Below, one piece after another: positions 50,123-64,000 of a stretch of 64,000 nt of DNA (within the stretch, counting starts at the first letter, position 1; every line of letters starts with the position of its first letter). The notes under the pieces were generated by a model. That model ran no database searches, had not been told where the DNA came from, and worked only from the letters and a program-made list of their open reading frames with translations. A program made the position numbers and the translations under genes. Source of the stretch: Plutella xylostella (lineage: Eukaryota; Arthropoda; Insecta; Lepidoptera; Plutellidae); contig NC_063992.1 of assembly GCF_932276165.1 (NCBI RefSeq), positions 10,426,001 to 10,490,000 on the forward strand, read 5' to 3'.

Positions 50123-53100
50123 CCTGGCGAAATTGACGTAGCTAGGTACGGGAAATGTATCAAGGCTACTTTCACTTCATTCCTCCGTCGTTAATTGCAC
50201 GCTTTAGTGATGGTAGAGACACAAATGGAAATAATAATTAAAGGAAATAGGCACTGCATAGCAATCGCAACGCGAGTAGCAATCGAATCGATAAACAATT
50301 TTTGACGTTTATGACGAGCTTGTGACATTCTTTTGACGTTTTATTCCACAAAAGGATACGCAATTTTCATATTATTCTGTGAATTAATCCTCAGAATAAA
50401 GATCGTAAGAGGCCATCATGCCTCTTACGATTCTTTATTTATGCACTTGCTTATTCGTATTTGTTATTTGCTGTATTTGCCAAATAACAAAAATTTTGGT
50501 AAATTCGAATCTATACTGACCAAATGGCAGTTTTGGCAAATACGCAAATACGAATAGCTTAAGTGGGTGTTAGCATTACCTACCGATATAGAACAACGCG
50601 GACTCGGGGAAGTATCTAATAAGTAACTTTACTTTCGAGATGTTGTATGAATATAGGTATTTATTGTATATATATAGGATGTATGTATGTTTGTATGTAT
50701 GTAAATAATGGTATGTAGGTATATTAGTTAGAATATGTAACTTATGTTAGTATTTATGTAGCTATAGTATGTATGGTTTATTTAGCTATATTATAAGTAG
50801 TTAGGTAGTAGGTACACCGCCCTCAAATTTTCTTTACTTTTATTTCTTTATGTTTAAGGTTACCTGTAAGAGATCGCTCTAAGCGATAAGGTCGCCTATT
50901 GTTCATTGTTCCTAGTTTATAAGTTCTCTTTTTTTATATTTTAATTTGTGGTGTTCAATAAAGATATATTCTATTCTATTCTATTCTATTCTAAGTAACA
51001 TAATAACTTACATGGTCTGATGTCAATATACTCGTACATCTCCGTGGGAGAAGTCTGCATACAATGTTTCCCACGTTGATTTGCATACGTTGCGTACGTG
51101 GGCTCTTTTCTTACCATTATTCAGTTGTATAAATCAGTAAGTATAGTTCGGGTTAGTAAAAAAGTTAAAATAAATTAAACATAATTATATTATTTTATTG
51201 ACTTATGTATATTTATTTTAATTTATAATTTAGATTTTATACATGGTATAATGAGAGATTGCACGTATTTATTTTAAATGACACAAAAATGCACATTTTC
51301 CTTAAATAACACTAGGTTCAACTACAACACATAGATTTCCTTAAATACGAGTTCTACTCTAAAAAATATAATATAGGCTAATACATAAAAACACACTTGA
51401 ATTGATGAAATTGAAGTAGTACCTAAATTTATTAAAATCTGACTCTTATATATCTAATTAACATTACATATTCAGCTAGTGTTATGGCCATTACACAAAT
51501 CCAAATATTATTTACACGTTTAAGATTTTCTTTCTATACTTACTGAAATCTTACACCGTTTATTTTATTTCATTACTACTTTAGAGGCAACCAACCAAGG
51601 ACATTCAATTCAGTTTCTATGAGAAATTATATGGTTGGTTATATCATGATCCATATGACGAGTGTCGGTGACAAGCCACCTACTAACTAACTAATTCTAC
51701 AGATGTTACAAAAGTGGTAAGCTGAAAGAGGATGACTCTAGGAGAAATTCTGATCAACGTTGGTTATTGGACTTATTAAAATTCGCGTAAAAAAATATTC
51801 TGCCACAGCAATAACTCATTTTTTTCAAGAATTTTAAAATGTAAGATATCACCACTTTTTGGCCTACTCTACCTTTTTTCCAACAACCTGTATATTTATG
51901 GAACCATTTCATATCTCGGGCCCATGGGCAAAACACTTTTGTGCCCACGAGCCCTAACTAAGACTCCAACATAACAGTGAGTTATAGTATTATATTATTT
52001 TATCTGTAGGGGTCTAAGTATATGCACCTTCCTCTTTCGAATGGAACCTTTGTATATAAATGCCCCAAGGTCTAATCTCCCTTCCTAAGCTTGGACTATT
52101 TCCCACCACGCTGATCCAATGCAGGTTAGTGGATTCACACATCTAAAATGTGCTACATCTAGATAATATGCAGGTGTCATCACGATGGTTTCCTTCACCG
52201 TGGGAGCGATGGTTATACATTGTACATAAATTTCAAAGAATATTTGTACAAGTCAGGGTCGGGCTATAGCAGTTACAGCATGCTGAAGTCCACGACTTCT
52301 GTTTTCTTCGTGATGAGCATCTCGCCGTGCACCTTCATGTGGACCTTCAGGTTGTGCGAGCCCGAGAATCCTTTTTCGCAGATTTTACACACATACGGCT
52401 TCTCGCCTGAAACAATAATAGAAAGGTATTAGTGGTATTTATTTTGTGCCTGCCTCATTGACAGAATGTCTGTGAAAAAATGCAGGAAGCATATATAGTT
52501 TATACTTATACAGTACATTTCACAAAATAATGCATTGTCATTGTCCTTAGAACCGAAAATCAATACATTTTGAAATAATTATGTATTTGTAATAAAGAAC
52601 CACTCCAGTGTGAAATATGATTGATCTATTATATTGTCGTATTTGCGCAGATTATTATTAATCTACATAAGTAGTAATACCTGTATGCGTGATAAGAAAG
52701 GCGCGTCTCACGGCCATGCGGCATAGACCACACCAATGGCGTCAAACAAATAGACCAATGGAATCGCTCTGTCTATAGTTACCTGTATGTGTACTCCGAT
52801 GCCTCACGAGCACATTATACGAGTAGAAGCTAGCGGTACAATACTCGCACTTGTACCGCCTGTACTCGTCGTGCTTGTCGGTGTGCGTGCGCAGGTTATT
52901 AACCCCAGTAATTTTATGCCTGACAATAGAGCATTCGAAGCGTGTCAATACTAACACACCAATAGGGACCAAGCGGCATAGCGCGCACCAATAGAATCAC
53001 TGTTGTTACCTGTATGCGTCCTCCGATGCCTCACGAGCACATTATACGAGTAAAAACTCGCCGTGCAATATTCGCACTTATATCTTCTATATTCATCGTG

Positions 53101-56100
53101 CTTGTCGGTGTGCGTGCGCAGGTTGGCAGCGGTGCGGTACGAGGCGGGGCAGCGCGTGCACTTGAACGGACGCTCAGACGAGTGAGGTTATTAACCCCAG
53201 TAGGTACTTACCTTTATGCATGACAATATAGTATTTGCAGCACGCAGCGCGTCAATATACACCAATAATGACTTCGAGCTTCGAGCTTCAAATGCTACAT
53301 TATCATAGTGCGTCTAATATAGCGATCGGGCGGCGTAGCGCGCATCAATAGCATCGCTGTCTTAGCGAACGACCGGCACTACTTACCTGAATGAAAGAGC
53401 ATTCGCAATGCGTCCTTTCCGAACTAGACCAATAGCGACCGAGCGGCGTAGCGCGCGCCAATATCATCGCTCTCTTAACGACCGACCGGCATAGCGCACC
53501 AATAGTGTTGGTTTGGTTTTGCGTCATCGGGGGTCCTAGATAAATTTGACCAATAGGTACTCACCTGTATGCGTCCTCCGATGCCTCACGAGCACGTTAT
53601 ACGAGTAAAAACTCGCCGTGCAATATTCGCACTTATATCTCCTATATTCATCATGCTTGTCGGTGTGCGTGCGCAGGTTGGCGGCGGTGCGGTACGAGGC
53701 GGGGCAGCGCGTGCACTTGAACGGACGCTCGGACGAGTTAGGTTATTAACCCCAGTGCTTACCTTTATGCATGATAATATAGCATTTGAAGCACGAAGCG
53801 CGTCAATATACACCAATAGCGACCGAGCGGCGTAGCGCGCACCAATGGCGTCGCTCGGTTCTGCCGTATTCTCCCGCTCTCTTAGCGAACGACCGGCACT
53901 ACTTACCTGAATGACAGAGCAATTACAATGCGTCCTTTCCGAAATAGACCAATAGCGACGACGCGGCGTAGCGCGCACCAATAGCGTCGCTCGATTTTAG
54001 CGTATCCTGCTAGCGCGTCATCTAGTGGGACCTATAAAGTGGCTTTTTCCAATTGACACAAATTTGGCCAAAATTAAGTTACCTGTATGGGTCCTCCGAT
54101 GCCTCACAAGCACATTATACGAGTAGAAGCTAGCGGTACAATACTCGCACTTATATCTTCTATATTCATCGTGCTTGTCGGTGTGCGTGCGCAGGTTAGC
54201 GGCGGTGCGGTACGAGGCGGGGCAGCGCGTGCACTTGAACGGACGCTCGGACGAGTGAGGTTATTAACCCCAGCACTTACCTTTATGCATGACAATATAG
54301 TATTTGAAGGACGAAGCGCGTCAATATACACCAATAATGACTTCGAGCTTCGAGCTTCAAATGCTACATTATCATAGTGCGTCTAATATAGCGATCGAGC
54401 GGCGAAGTGCGCACCAATAGCAACGATCTCTTAGCGAACGACCGGCACTACTTACCTGAATATAGGTTAATAACCCCAGTACTTACCTGAATTAAAGAGC
54501 AATCGCAATGCGTCCTTTCCGAAATACACCAATAGCGACCGAGCGGCGTAGCGCGCACCAATAACATCGCTCTCTTAACGACCGAGTGGCATAACACGGA
54601 CCAATAGAATCGCTTTGTCTCACCTGTATGCGTCCTCCGATGCCTCACGAGCACATTATACGAGTAGAAACTCGCCGTGCAATACTCGCACTTATATCTT
54701 CTATATTCATCGTGCTTGTCGGTGTGCGTGCGCAGGTTGGCGGCGGTGCGGTACGAGGCGGGGCAGCGCGTGCACTTGAACGGACGCTCGGACGAGTGGG
54801 TCTGTGCGTGCGTCATCATCTGTGGGGTTGATATGTGATGTGTCAGTTATAGTTTCGGTAAGGAACATGTTTTAGAAAACTAAAACTAGATATTTATTGG
54901 AAGGATACCCATGCCCCAGCAGTAATGGCAGACGTCGACCTGAAGTGTATATATCTTTATACTACCTATATTATAATCTGATATGTTACTCTCTATTACG
55001 CTGTATCTGTATGAGTGAGTCAGTAATAAACGATGAACTGAATTGAACGGTTGTTTCCCTAAACCTAACCTACTTCATGGCGACCAGCCAGGCCCGCCTC
55101 AGTGATGCACGTCATACTGTTCCAAATAAGGAGTGAATTTAAAAAATATTAATATGGAGCTGTATAAAGTTCGGTTCGATGTTATTGCGCCTGCAACTGT
55201 GTTCGTGATAGTACGAGAAAATTATTTAGTACAAGATGGGCAAGACTCTACCTAAAGAAGAGACCGTGATTGTGCAAAACGCATCAGGAGGTGGAAATAC
55301 TGCTTCTGTCTCGGAACTGCGGTATCACTTGTCGAGCATCAGCGTCCTCATGACAGTCCTCGTCGCGTTCATGGGCATCGATCTACTCTACGTAGCATTC
55401 CGTATGTATCGGAAATGTCATAGAAGGTGGATCCAGGAGGAGTTCGAGCAGGGCGCCACAAAGAGAGCGTTCTATAGACGCCAACTTCAGCAGGAGAAGC
55501 CGACTCCCGACTTCGGCAATCATTCCAGTGTGTGAAATCGAAGTTCGATTAATTAAATAGTGCCGCGAAAAATAAAAGTGTTTGTTACGCACCGGTGGCG
55601 TATCTTAATTACAGTGTCGGCATATTACGGTAGTAAAAATCGGAAATGTTCATGTGCTTATTGTAAATTTAAAAGACTGTAAGTACCTTATTATGTGTTC
55701 TAATTATCGCTACTTGTCCACTATGAACTTGATATCTCGTAACGTAAAAGGAATAGCGCTGCATTCCACTGCCTTATAGACGGCGTCCGAACAATTTAGT
55801 TGGAGTACTATTCTAGTAAAGTAAAACTTTAACCAACTTAAGTTGAAGCATGATTATTTAAAGTAATATTTTATTATCTAATTAACTCAATGGCTTTTAC
55901 GTGTCCCGATTAAGAAATGCTAATTAATAATATAATTTACGAGTATTATGCCTGATAAAAGTGATCAATTAATAAAATATTACAATGAATTGTTAATAAT
56001 TAAACAATATTTAGTGAAGAAAGGCAAAACTAGGTATACTTGTAAAACCACTGAAAATAAATTAGTGGAAAGTAAACAAATAGTACAATTTTGTGAAAAA

Positions 56101-59100
56101 ATAATTGATGATATTCCCACAGACGAAAAAAAATTGTTTGCTAAGTGTGTCCAGATTTATGAGAATATAAGAGAATTATTTTCACAAATAACTATTTTAA
56201 GTAAGCCACCGATTACGACTACTTCGCAAGAATCATCCAAAAAAATTGAGTTTGATTTAAAAGCAGCGTGTGACTTGATTCCTGTTATGGACGATAGTGG
56301 TAAAAATACTAAACGAATTATTGATGCTATTGAAATGTATGCAGATATGCTCGAAGAAAAAAATATACCATTATTGATTAAATTCGTACTTAAAAGTAGG
56401 CTTTCTGAGAATGCCAAATTACGCTTATCTGATAATTACCATTCGGTAACTGATCTTATAAAAGATCTAAAATTACATCTTCTTCCAAAGAAGTCGTTCA
56501 CAGCCATACAAACGAAACTTCAGAACATCTCTCAAGGTTGGAAAACTATTGACCAATTTGGCACCGATATTGAAAAATTAATGACTGAACTTACAATTTC
56601 GCAAGCGGAGGGCGATTCTACTAAATATTCAGTGTTAAAGCCAATTAATGAGAAAATTGCGCTTAAGAGATTTTCTGAAGGTATTCGTGATGCGCGATTA
56701 AGCACCATTATTGCTTCTAGAAATTACAGCTCTCTCAAAGACGCGATACAAGGTGCCAAAGATGAGGAGGTGTCGTCTGCTTCGACATCAGCGGAGGCCA
56801 ACGCCGTGGAAGCTTCACCGAGAGCACAGAATAATAACTAGTACCAGGTACAGAAGCCCATCTTCGCAATGGCCTGCAAAGAAATATGACTCCATCCCAT
56901 AAGCAATAAGATCTAATTTAGATCGCGTTCCGGCCGCACACGTTTTTATTTACTTACCTACCAATTAATTTTTGAGGGAATATGCGCCTTATTTCACTGG
57001 ACTACGGTGCATAATAAGTTATACGTGGTTATACGCATTGAAAAAGAAGCCACCTTAGGGTTGCCTCAGCACCACAGACTACAACGTTTACTAAGCAACG
57101 GACTGACTTTGTAAAAAGAATGTCATGTTTTAAAACAAAATTAATTTGAATTTAGAATACAAAGCTATTCCAAACTTTTTTTCTATTGGAAATAACCAGT
57201 AAAAACAATAACAATTTCATAGTTAAGATATTTTGAAGTACATAAAATGTGTATGAATACCTAAAACATTTAATTTTGTGAAAACATGTTTTTTTTTCGT
57301 TATAATTTATATTATGGATATAATTTATATTATGATACAGAACGTGTTAGTTTCGTTAAGCACTAATCCCACTCAGCGCACATTTTATAATCGATTCATT
57401 AATACATTTTGAAGGTAGTTGTGTCTGTAAATTTAATACTTTAACGAAAACAAAATTGGAATAGACTTTGTTCAACATGGAGAAAAAAAAGGGTTTGTAG
57501 TTCGGATTAATTTCATTTCAAATAAGGAACGTAGAAGAAATCAATAAAATACTTAGGACGTCTTGCACAACAAAGTTAAATAAAATTAAATCTATGACCT
57601 CTTGCTCTAGCAAGAGACAAACTATTTAATTTTATTTAACTTTGTTGTGCAAGACGCCCTTAGATTAGTTTTACCTGTCAGCATCTTTTGGTAATCTAAA
57701 AAAAATTAAATTTGGATCACGATCCGTATTTAAGCAATTAAATACGGCACAGTATTTTTTTGCTGCTTTTTTTCTTTTTATGTCCATTTTTCTATTCATA
57801 ATTTTTAATAAATACCTAAATACGACATTTATAAACTAGTACAAAATAGGAACAAATAGCGCGCGCGTGTATCGTCTTCCGCTTGCGGCAGCCGACTAGA
57901 TTTGCCCCATCGATGGCGCAGGCGCCAGGCTGGCGCCTGCGCCGCCCATGCGCGGAGTGACACAGGCCTGCCGAGAGGTCAATATCGAGGAGGTAGGTCT
58001 AAAAATAGTAATTTCAGCCACAGGTTCCAACGAGGGAGACCATATGACAACTATGGACGGGGAAATTATCAAAACGCAAATTTTTCGCGAGGAGGCTATC
58101 ACCACTATGGTGATCAACAGGAATATTTCAACCGTGACGCCCAGTACAATAATAGGCGTGGTAACAGAGGAAGTTATAATCGAGGTTATTCTACAAGAGT
58201 GTATAGAAACCAAAACCATAATGTTTACTCAGCTCAGGAAAACTGCGATGCAGAATTGACCCCGTCACCTGAAAATAACAATCAACCTACTCATTTTTTT
58301 CGTGACTAAGAAGTTGATATTGTCCTGCAATAACAATACTAAATACGTTACATTAACATTAAACAACGCGTCATGTCGTCTGTTATTAGACACTGGAGCT
58401 TCCATATCTGTAATAAAACAAGCTGCCGTACCACGAAATGTCAACATTTATGGAGACAATATGTTGGTTCACGGCATAGGTGGTCAAATTTCTTCTATAG
58501 GACATGTTTATTTAACACTTTATTCGCAGAATGGTGTACCGTTTCAGCATAAATTCCAAGTATTCAACAACTTACCCTTAAAGACGGATGGAATAATAGG
58601 TTTAGATTTTTTAACCAAATACAAATCAAACATTGATTTATGTACGGACAATTTAACATTAAATCTTAATGAGAAAATATGTAACACTCCTTTACAGGAT
58701 GTTACTTGGTATAATAAGGAATATTTAATTATTCCCTCAAGGAGTGAATCAATTCACTACATTGAAACGGATTTGCATTCAGGCGTAGATGTCGTAATTT
58801 GTACAAAAGAATTAGCGGAAAATTTATTTTTGGCTGGAAGTTTAGCTACAGTAAAAAATGGAAAAATACCGATAAAAATTTTGAATGTTAGCGAAAAGGA
58901 AGTTAAGTTACCAAAGTTTAAACCGGAAATACATTTGCTAAATAATTATGATGTTTTTGAATTTGGTCAAACGACTTCAACAGTTATGCGTGCGGGAAAA
59001 GTATTGCAACTTTTAAACTAAGAACATTTAAATGAAGAAGAAAAGCAATCCATAGAAACTATATGTAAAAAATATTCGGATTTATTTTATTTAGATGGTG

Positions 59101-62100
59101 ACAAACTGACAACTACAAATATCTACGAACAAACAATTACTCTTAAACCGAATTCAAGTCCTGTTTACGTAAAACCATACAGGTTGCCTCAATCATTAAA
59201 ATTAGAACTGAATAATCAAGTAAAACATTTATTAGAAAATGACATCATAGAAGAGACAAAAGTGAATGGTCTAGTCCAATTCTATTGGTACCTAAAAAAG
59301 AAACAGGCAAGTGGAGGTTAGTAATTGATTACCGAAAATTAAACGAAATTATTCAAGATGATAAATTTCCCTTGCCAAGTATTGTTGAAATTTTAGACTC
59401 ACTTTCCGGTTCAATATATTTTTCCCATCTGGATTTGTATTCTGGATATTACCAGGTTAGTTAAGAACCTTCAAGCAGGAAGTATACATCATTCTGTACT
59501 AGCACTGGCCAGTTCCAGATGAAACGTCTACCCATGGGACTTAAAGTTAGCCCAAGTGCTTTTAGCCGGGTAATGTCTGTAGCGATGTCAGGCCTTAATT
59601 TTGAGAAATGTTTCATTTACTTGGACGATTTGATTGTCTTTGGCAGAAACCTACAGACTCATAACAAAAATTTAGTAGATGTATTTGAAAGATTGAGAAA
59701 AGTTAACTTGAAACTAAACCCCACAAAATGCGAATTTCTTAAAAAACAGCTTTTATATCTAGGACATGTTGTTTCAGCAGAGGGTGTACAGCCTGATCCT
59801 GAAAAGACGTCTGTATTACAAAATTATCCAATTCCACAAAACCCTGATGACGTTAAGCGCTTTGTAGCGTTCTGTAATTACTATCGTAAATTTATCATAA
59901 ATTTTGCACAAATCACATTGCCATTAAATAACCTTTGTAGAAAAAATGAACCATTCAATTGGACCGAAGAATGTCAAAATTCATTCGATTATTTAAGAAC
60001 AGCAATGATGAATACTCCAATTTTGCAATTTCCAGATTTTTCAAAAAACAATACTTTTATCCTTCAGACAGATGCTTCAGGGACAGCGGTAGGCGCAGTT
60101 TTATGCAATGGAAATAAAAAACCTGTTGCATATGCTAGCAGACCGTTAAACAAATCAGAAAGAAATTATCCAACAATACAGAAAGAGTTAGTAGCTATTG
60201 TGTGGGCGGTAAAGTATTTTCGTCCATACTTATATGGAAGACGCTTCATCATTGAGACAGACCATAAACCGTTAATATACTTGTTCAGCATTAAAGATCC
60301 TTCTAGCAGGTTGCTAAAGTTTAGACTTTCATTAGAAGAATATGACTTCGAAATCACATATATTAAGGGGAAAGACAATGTTGGAGCTGACGCGTTATCT
60401 AGAATACGTATTACAGTAGACGAATTAAAAAACTTAACACAAGAAAAATCAAGATACTTGGAGCCACTGGATACCATTTTGGTGTTTCAGTTATAACAGC
60501 ACTGTCCATACAGAAACCAAGTATCAGCCTTTCGAACTTGTATTTGGTAGAGTAAGTTCAATTCCAAGTAGAATAAGTAGTGGATATATAGAACCCATAT
60601 TTAATCCCAATAACTATTGTAATGATATTAAATATAGATTACAAGTAGCTTTAGGTGACGCACGTAATAATCTACTCATGAGTAAAGAACAGAGAAAGTA
60701 TAATTATGATAAACATGTTAATCCCATTAAATACCAAGAAAATGATAAAATTTTAGTTAAAAGTAGGTAATAAGTTAGAACCTATATATAAAGGCCCATA
60801 TGTAGTGATAGATGATTTAGGTAGTAACGTCAAAATTGTTAAAGATGATAAAATAGATATTATTCACAAAGATAGGACCAAACCATATTATAATCAATAG
60901 AATAAGATAAATATACTAACCAATGTTTAACTATGTATGCGTGAATACATATTATATTAACCAATGTTTAACCATATAGTAACCAATGTTTAACCAACTA
61001 TGTTTAAAAAAAAAAAAAAAGAAGTTTTATAAATTCTTTTTAGAGTTCCGTAGCCAAAATGGCAAAAACGGAACCCTTATAGTTTCGTCATGTCCGTCTG
61101 TCCGTCTGTCCGTCTGTCCGTCTGTCCGTCTGTCACAGCCGATTTACTCGGAAACTATAAGTACTACAGTGATGAAATTTGATGGGAATATGTGTTGTAT
61201 GAACCGCTACAAAAATATGACACTAAATAGTAAAAAAAAGAATTGGGGGTGGGGCCCCCCATACATGTAACTGAAGGATGAAATTTTTTTTTTCGATGTA
61301 CATACCCGTGTGGGGTATCAATGGAAAGGTCTTTTAAAATGATATAAAGTTTTCTAAAAAACATTTTTCTTAAAGTGAACGGTTTTTGAGATATCAGCTC
61401 TCAAAGTCGTAAAAAGTATGTCCCCCCCCCTCTATTCTTATAACTACGGGGTATAAAATTCTAAAAAAAATAGAGGTGATGCATGCTAATTAACTCTTTC
61501 AACGATTTTTGGTTTGATCAAAGTATCTCTTATAGTTTTTGAGATAGGTTGATTTAACTGTAATATTATATTTGCTGCTACGGAACCCTTTGTGCGCGAG
61601 CCCGACTCGCACTTGGCCGGTTTTTTTTTTAATCACCCCCGGAGGTGAAGTGTATCTTTATACTACCTATATTATAATCTGATATGTTACTCTCTATTAC
61701 GCTGTATCTGTATGAGTGAGTCAGTAATAAACGATGAACTGAATTGAACGGTTGTTTCCCTAAACCTAACCTACTTCAGACCCATGTCGTGTGATAATGA
61801 TGACGTGATGTGAAAACTAGGTATACAAAAATATAACTTATGTTGTAACACAACGCGTGACAAAAGTCGGCCGCCTGTATTGTTTGTTGTGAAAGTCTGG
61901 CCTATTGTCATACCGTAGGTACTTATTGAGATACCTGTATAAAACAGGGTATTAAAAGCTTGAGTATATAAGTATACTCAAGCTTCCCCTTTCTGTATAC
62001 CTACTTAATACTCATTTACAGAGTACTAGAGACCAGGCTACAAGAGCTGTCCGAACTCACGGCGGCCTTGAAGCTGAAGACCTTCCCGCACTGGTTGCAC

Positions 62101-64000
62101 ATCCAGGGCTTGTGTCCACGAGGTACTAGAGACCAGGCTACAAGAGCTGTCGGAACTCACGGCGGCCTTGAAGCTGAAGACCTTCCCGCACTGGTTGCAC
62201 ATCCAGGGCTTGTGTCCACGAGGTACTAGAGACCAGGCTACAAGAGCTGTCGGAACTCACGGCGGCCTTGAAGCTGAAGACCTTCCCGCACTGGTTGCAC
62301 ATCCAGGGCTTGTGTCTACGAGGTACTAGAGACCAGGCTACAAGAGCTGTCGGAACTCACGGCGGCCTTGAAGCTGAAGACCTTCCCGCACTGGTTGCAC
62401 ATTCACTCGTCTACCGGGCACTAGGGACCAGGCTACAAGAGCCGCGAGCAACTCACGGTAGCCTTGAAGCTGAAGACCTTCCCGCACTGGTTGCACATCC
62501 ACGGCTTGTCTGCGCACGGGGTACTTAACAGGGGACTAGAGACCAGCCTACAAGAGCCCTGTACAACTTACGGCGGCCTTGAAGCTGAAGACCTTCCCGC
62601 ACTGGTTGCACATCCAGGGCTTGTCTGCGCAGGCGTGCGCGTCGAGCTGCGCCTGCGCCGCGAACACGCGCCGGCAGTTCTGACAGATGAACTTCTCGGG
62701 TGCGTGGCGACGGAGCTTGTGGGTCTGGTGGTGGGAAACAAGGTGCAATTAGGTGTTATTCAATTATTTATATCCACAGATCGCTCCATATCCGGCTCGA
62801 AGGACCATGCGAAGGAAAATCTATCCTTTAAGGGGTAAAATAGGGGATGAAAGTTTGTATGAAAGTCCTTCAGTTTATCGGGGAATTCCCACGGGAAAAC
62901 TTTTTAAGGCGAAGTGAAGCTCGTGGGTACCGTTTGTCAAAGAAAATATCAAGAGATGACATACGACGAGCGCCGTCTTGTGCTTGGTTGTGTAGCTGCA
63001 CTGGTCGCACGCTCATGTGCTCTATGAGCGCGTGCTTACTGAATGTATTTGTATTTGACGCCCGAATGGCGTAGTGGTTAGTGACCCTGGCTGTCCCGTG
63101 TTCGATTCCCGGCTGGGGCAGATATTTGTTTAAAGACAGACATTTGTACTCGGGTCTTGGGTGTTGATATTTATATTTAGTATCTATCTATCTATGTATT
63201 TGTGTAGATATATCAGCTGTCCGACACCCATAACACAGGTTCTGCCTAGCTTGGGGTCGGATGGCCGTGTGTGAGATGTCCCCACATATTATATTTATTT
63301 ATTATTAAAGGTACGTACGACGAGCGCCGTCTTGTGCTTGGTGGTGTAGCTGCACTGGTCGCACGCGTGCTCGGCCGCCGAGTGCACGTTCATGTGCTCT
63401 ATGAGCGCGTGCTTGCGCGTGAACCTGGAACAGGGGTGTAAAGTAGGTCGTTAGTAATTACTAATTATAGTTGAGTACGCTAGTGTTTTCACGACACGTA
63501 GCCGAGTGCAAACGGAATAAACCGGACACACAAAAAAACTGTAGTGTTGAAACTATTATTTTATCTCAGGTAATAGCGGCTCACGGCAACTCGTTCAATG
63601 TTCATGGAATTGTCTATGACGTTATTGTAATTGTATTACCATAGAGTGATAATTTTGTAACAATACTACATTGTAAAGGCACTCTGTACCACTGGGGTAC
63701 CTTAGGACATCAACAACTGTACATTGTGAGATGAGTGCGGAAATTAGGTCATTACAGTCGAGTACGCTAGAGGTTTCGCGACACGTAGTGGAGTGTAAAC
63801 GGAATAAACCGGACTCACAAAAAAACTGTAGAGTAAAGTCTATTCTTTTATCTCAGATACTAAATTGACAAGTACAAAAATGTCAAGTTGTGAAAACTTT
63901 TGTACAAGATTTTACTCTATTTGACATTTGCACATGTCAAATTACGGTTTTACTAAGCCGAAACCTTCTACAATTTGTCGTCTACGACTAGGACATGCGT

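Overview
This is an AT-rich nuclear window from a lepidopteran (moth or butterfly). The taxonomic call rests on the repeats: a Lep1-like non-autonomous Helitron, several truncated RTE-type retrotransposons ending in TCATCATCA-like tails, an R1-clade reverse transcriptase fragment, a tRNA-derived SINE, and the common repeat that begins GTTCCGTAGCC and ends near CTCGCACTTGGCCGG. There is no bacterial or viral genome organisation, no CRISPR array, and no genuine tRNA or rRNA gene.

Bases 1-31,950 are almost entirely repeat DNA. They hold an array of a conserved 18-mer with unrelated spacers (1-440), a diverged tandem repeat of about 465 bp (470-2280), reverse transcriptase pseudogenes (2446-3311, 8938-9540, 9907-10322, 14210-15215, 17483-18853, 20245-21000), a Helitron (15480-15698), many TA-flanked inverted-repeat elements, and an hAT-type element with a clean 8-bp target duplication (24582-26344). 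Several blocks are each peppered with their own short motif in both orientations.

Bases 32,000-64,000 are gene-bearing. All three multi-exon genes recognised lie on the minus strand. (1) A ZAD/C2H2 zinc-finger gene has exons from 37549 down to 32045. (2) A complete syntrophin gene (Syn1-like: split PH, PDZ, second PH, C-terminal SU domain) has seven coding exons from 50122 to 43834, 517 codons plus stop, and every phase closes. (3) A paralogue of the first zinc-finger gene has exons at 63424-63319, 62724-62572, 54819-54624 and 52406-52273, and its 5' part lies beyond the right edge. A THAP-domain first exon lies on the plus strand at 41607-41829. The two zinc-finger genes share exon lengths 106, 153 and 196 with the same phases, so they are ancient duplicates flanking Syn1.

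The most unusual signal is that in all three minus-strand genes particular exon edges, with their splice site and adjoining intron, have been tandemly amplified: 33243-34669 in zinc-finger gene 1, about 44100-45036 and 45480-46292 in Syn1, and 52781-54262 and 62041-62572 in zinc-finger gene 2. In Syn1 exon 5 the repeated units are exactly 177, 156, 177 and 156 bp, all multiples of three, stop-free, and each ends in an intact GTGAGT donor. Any of five donors would therefore preserve the reading frame.

A Ty3/gypsy-like LTR retrotransposon (54941-61778, 4-bp target duplication GACC) sits inside an intron of zinc-finger gene 2. Its very short LTRs differ only by one 4-base indel, yet its interior is wrecked: gag is interrupted, there is a stop between protease and RT, RT is frameshifted, and most of the integrase is missing. 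It probably inserted recently while already defective, using proteins supplied by another copy.
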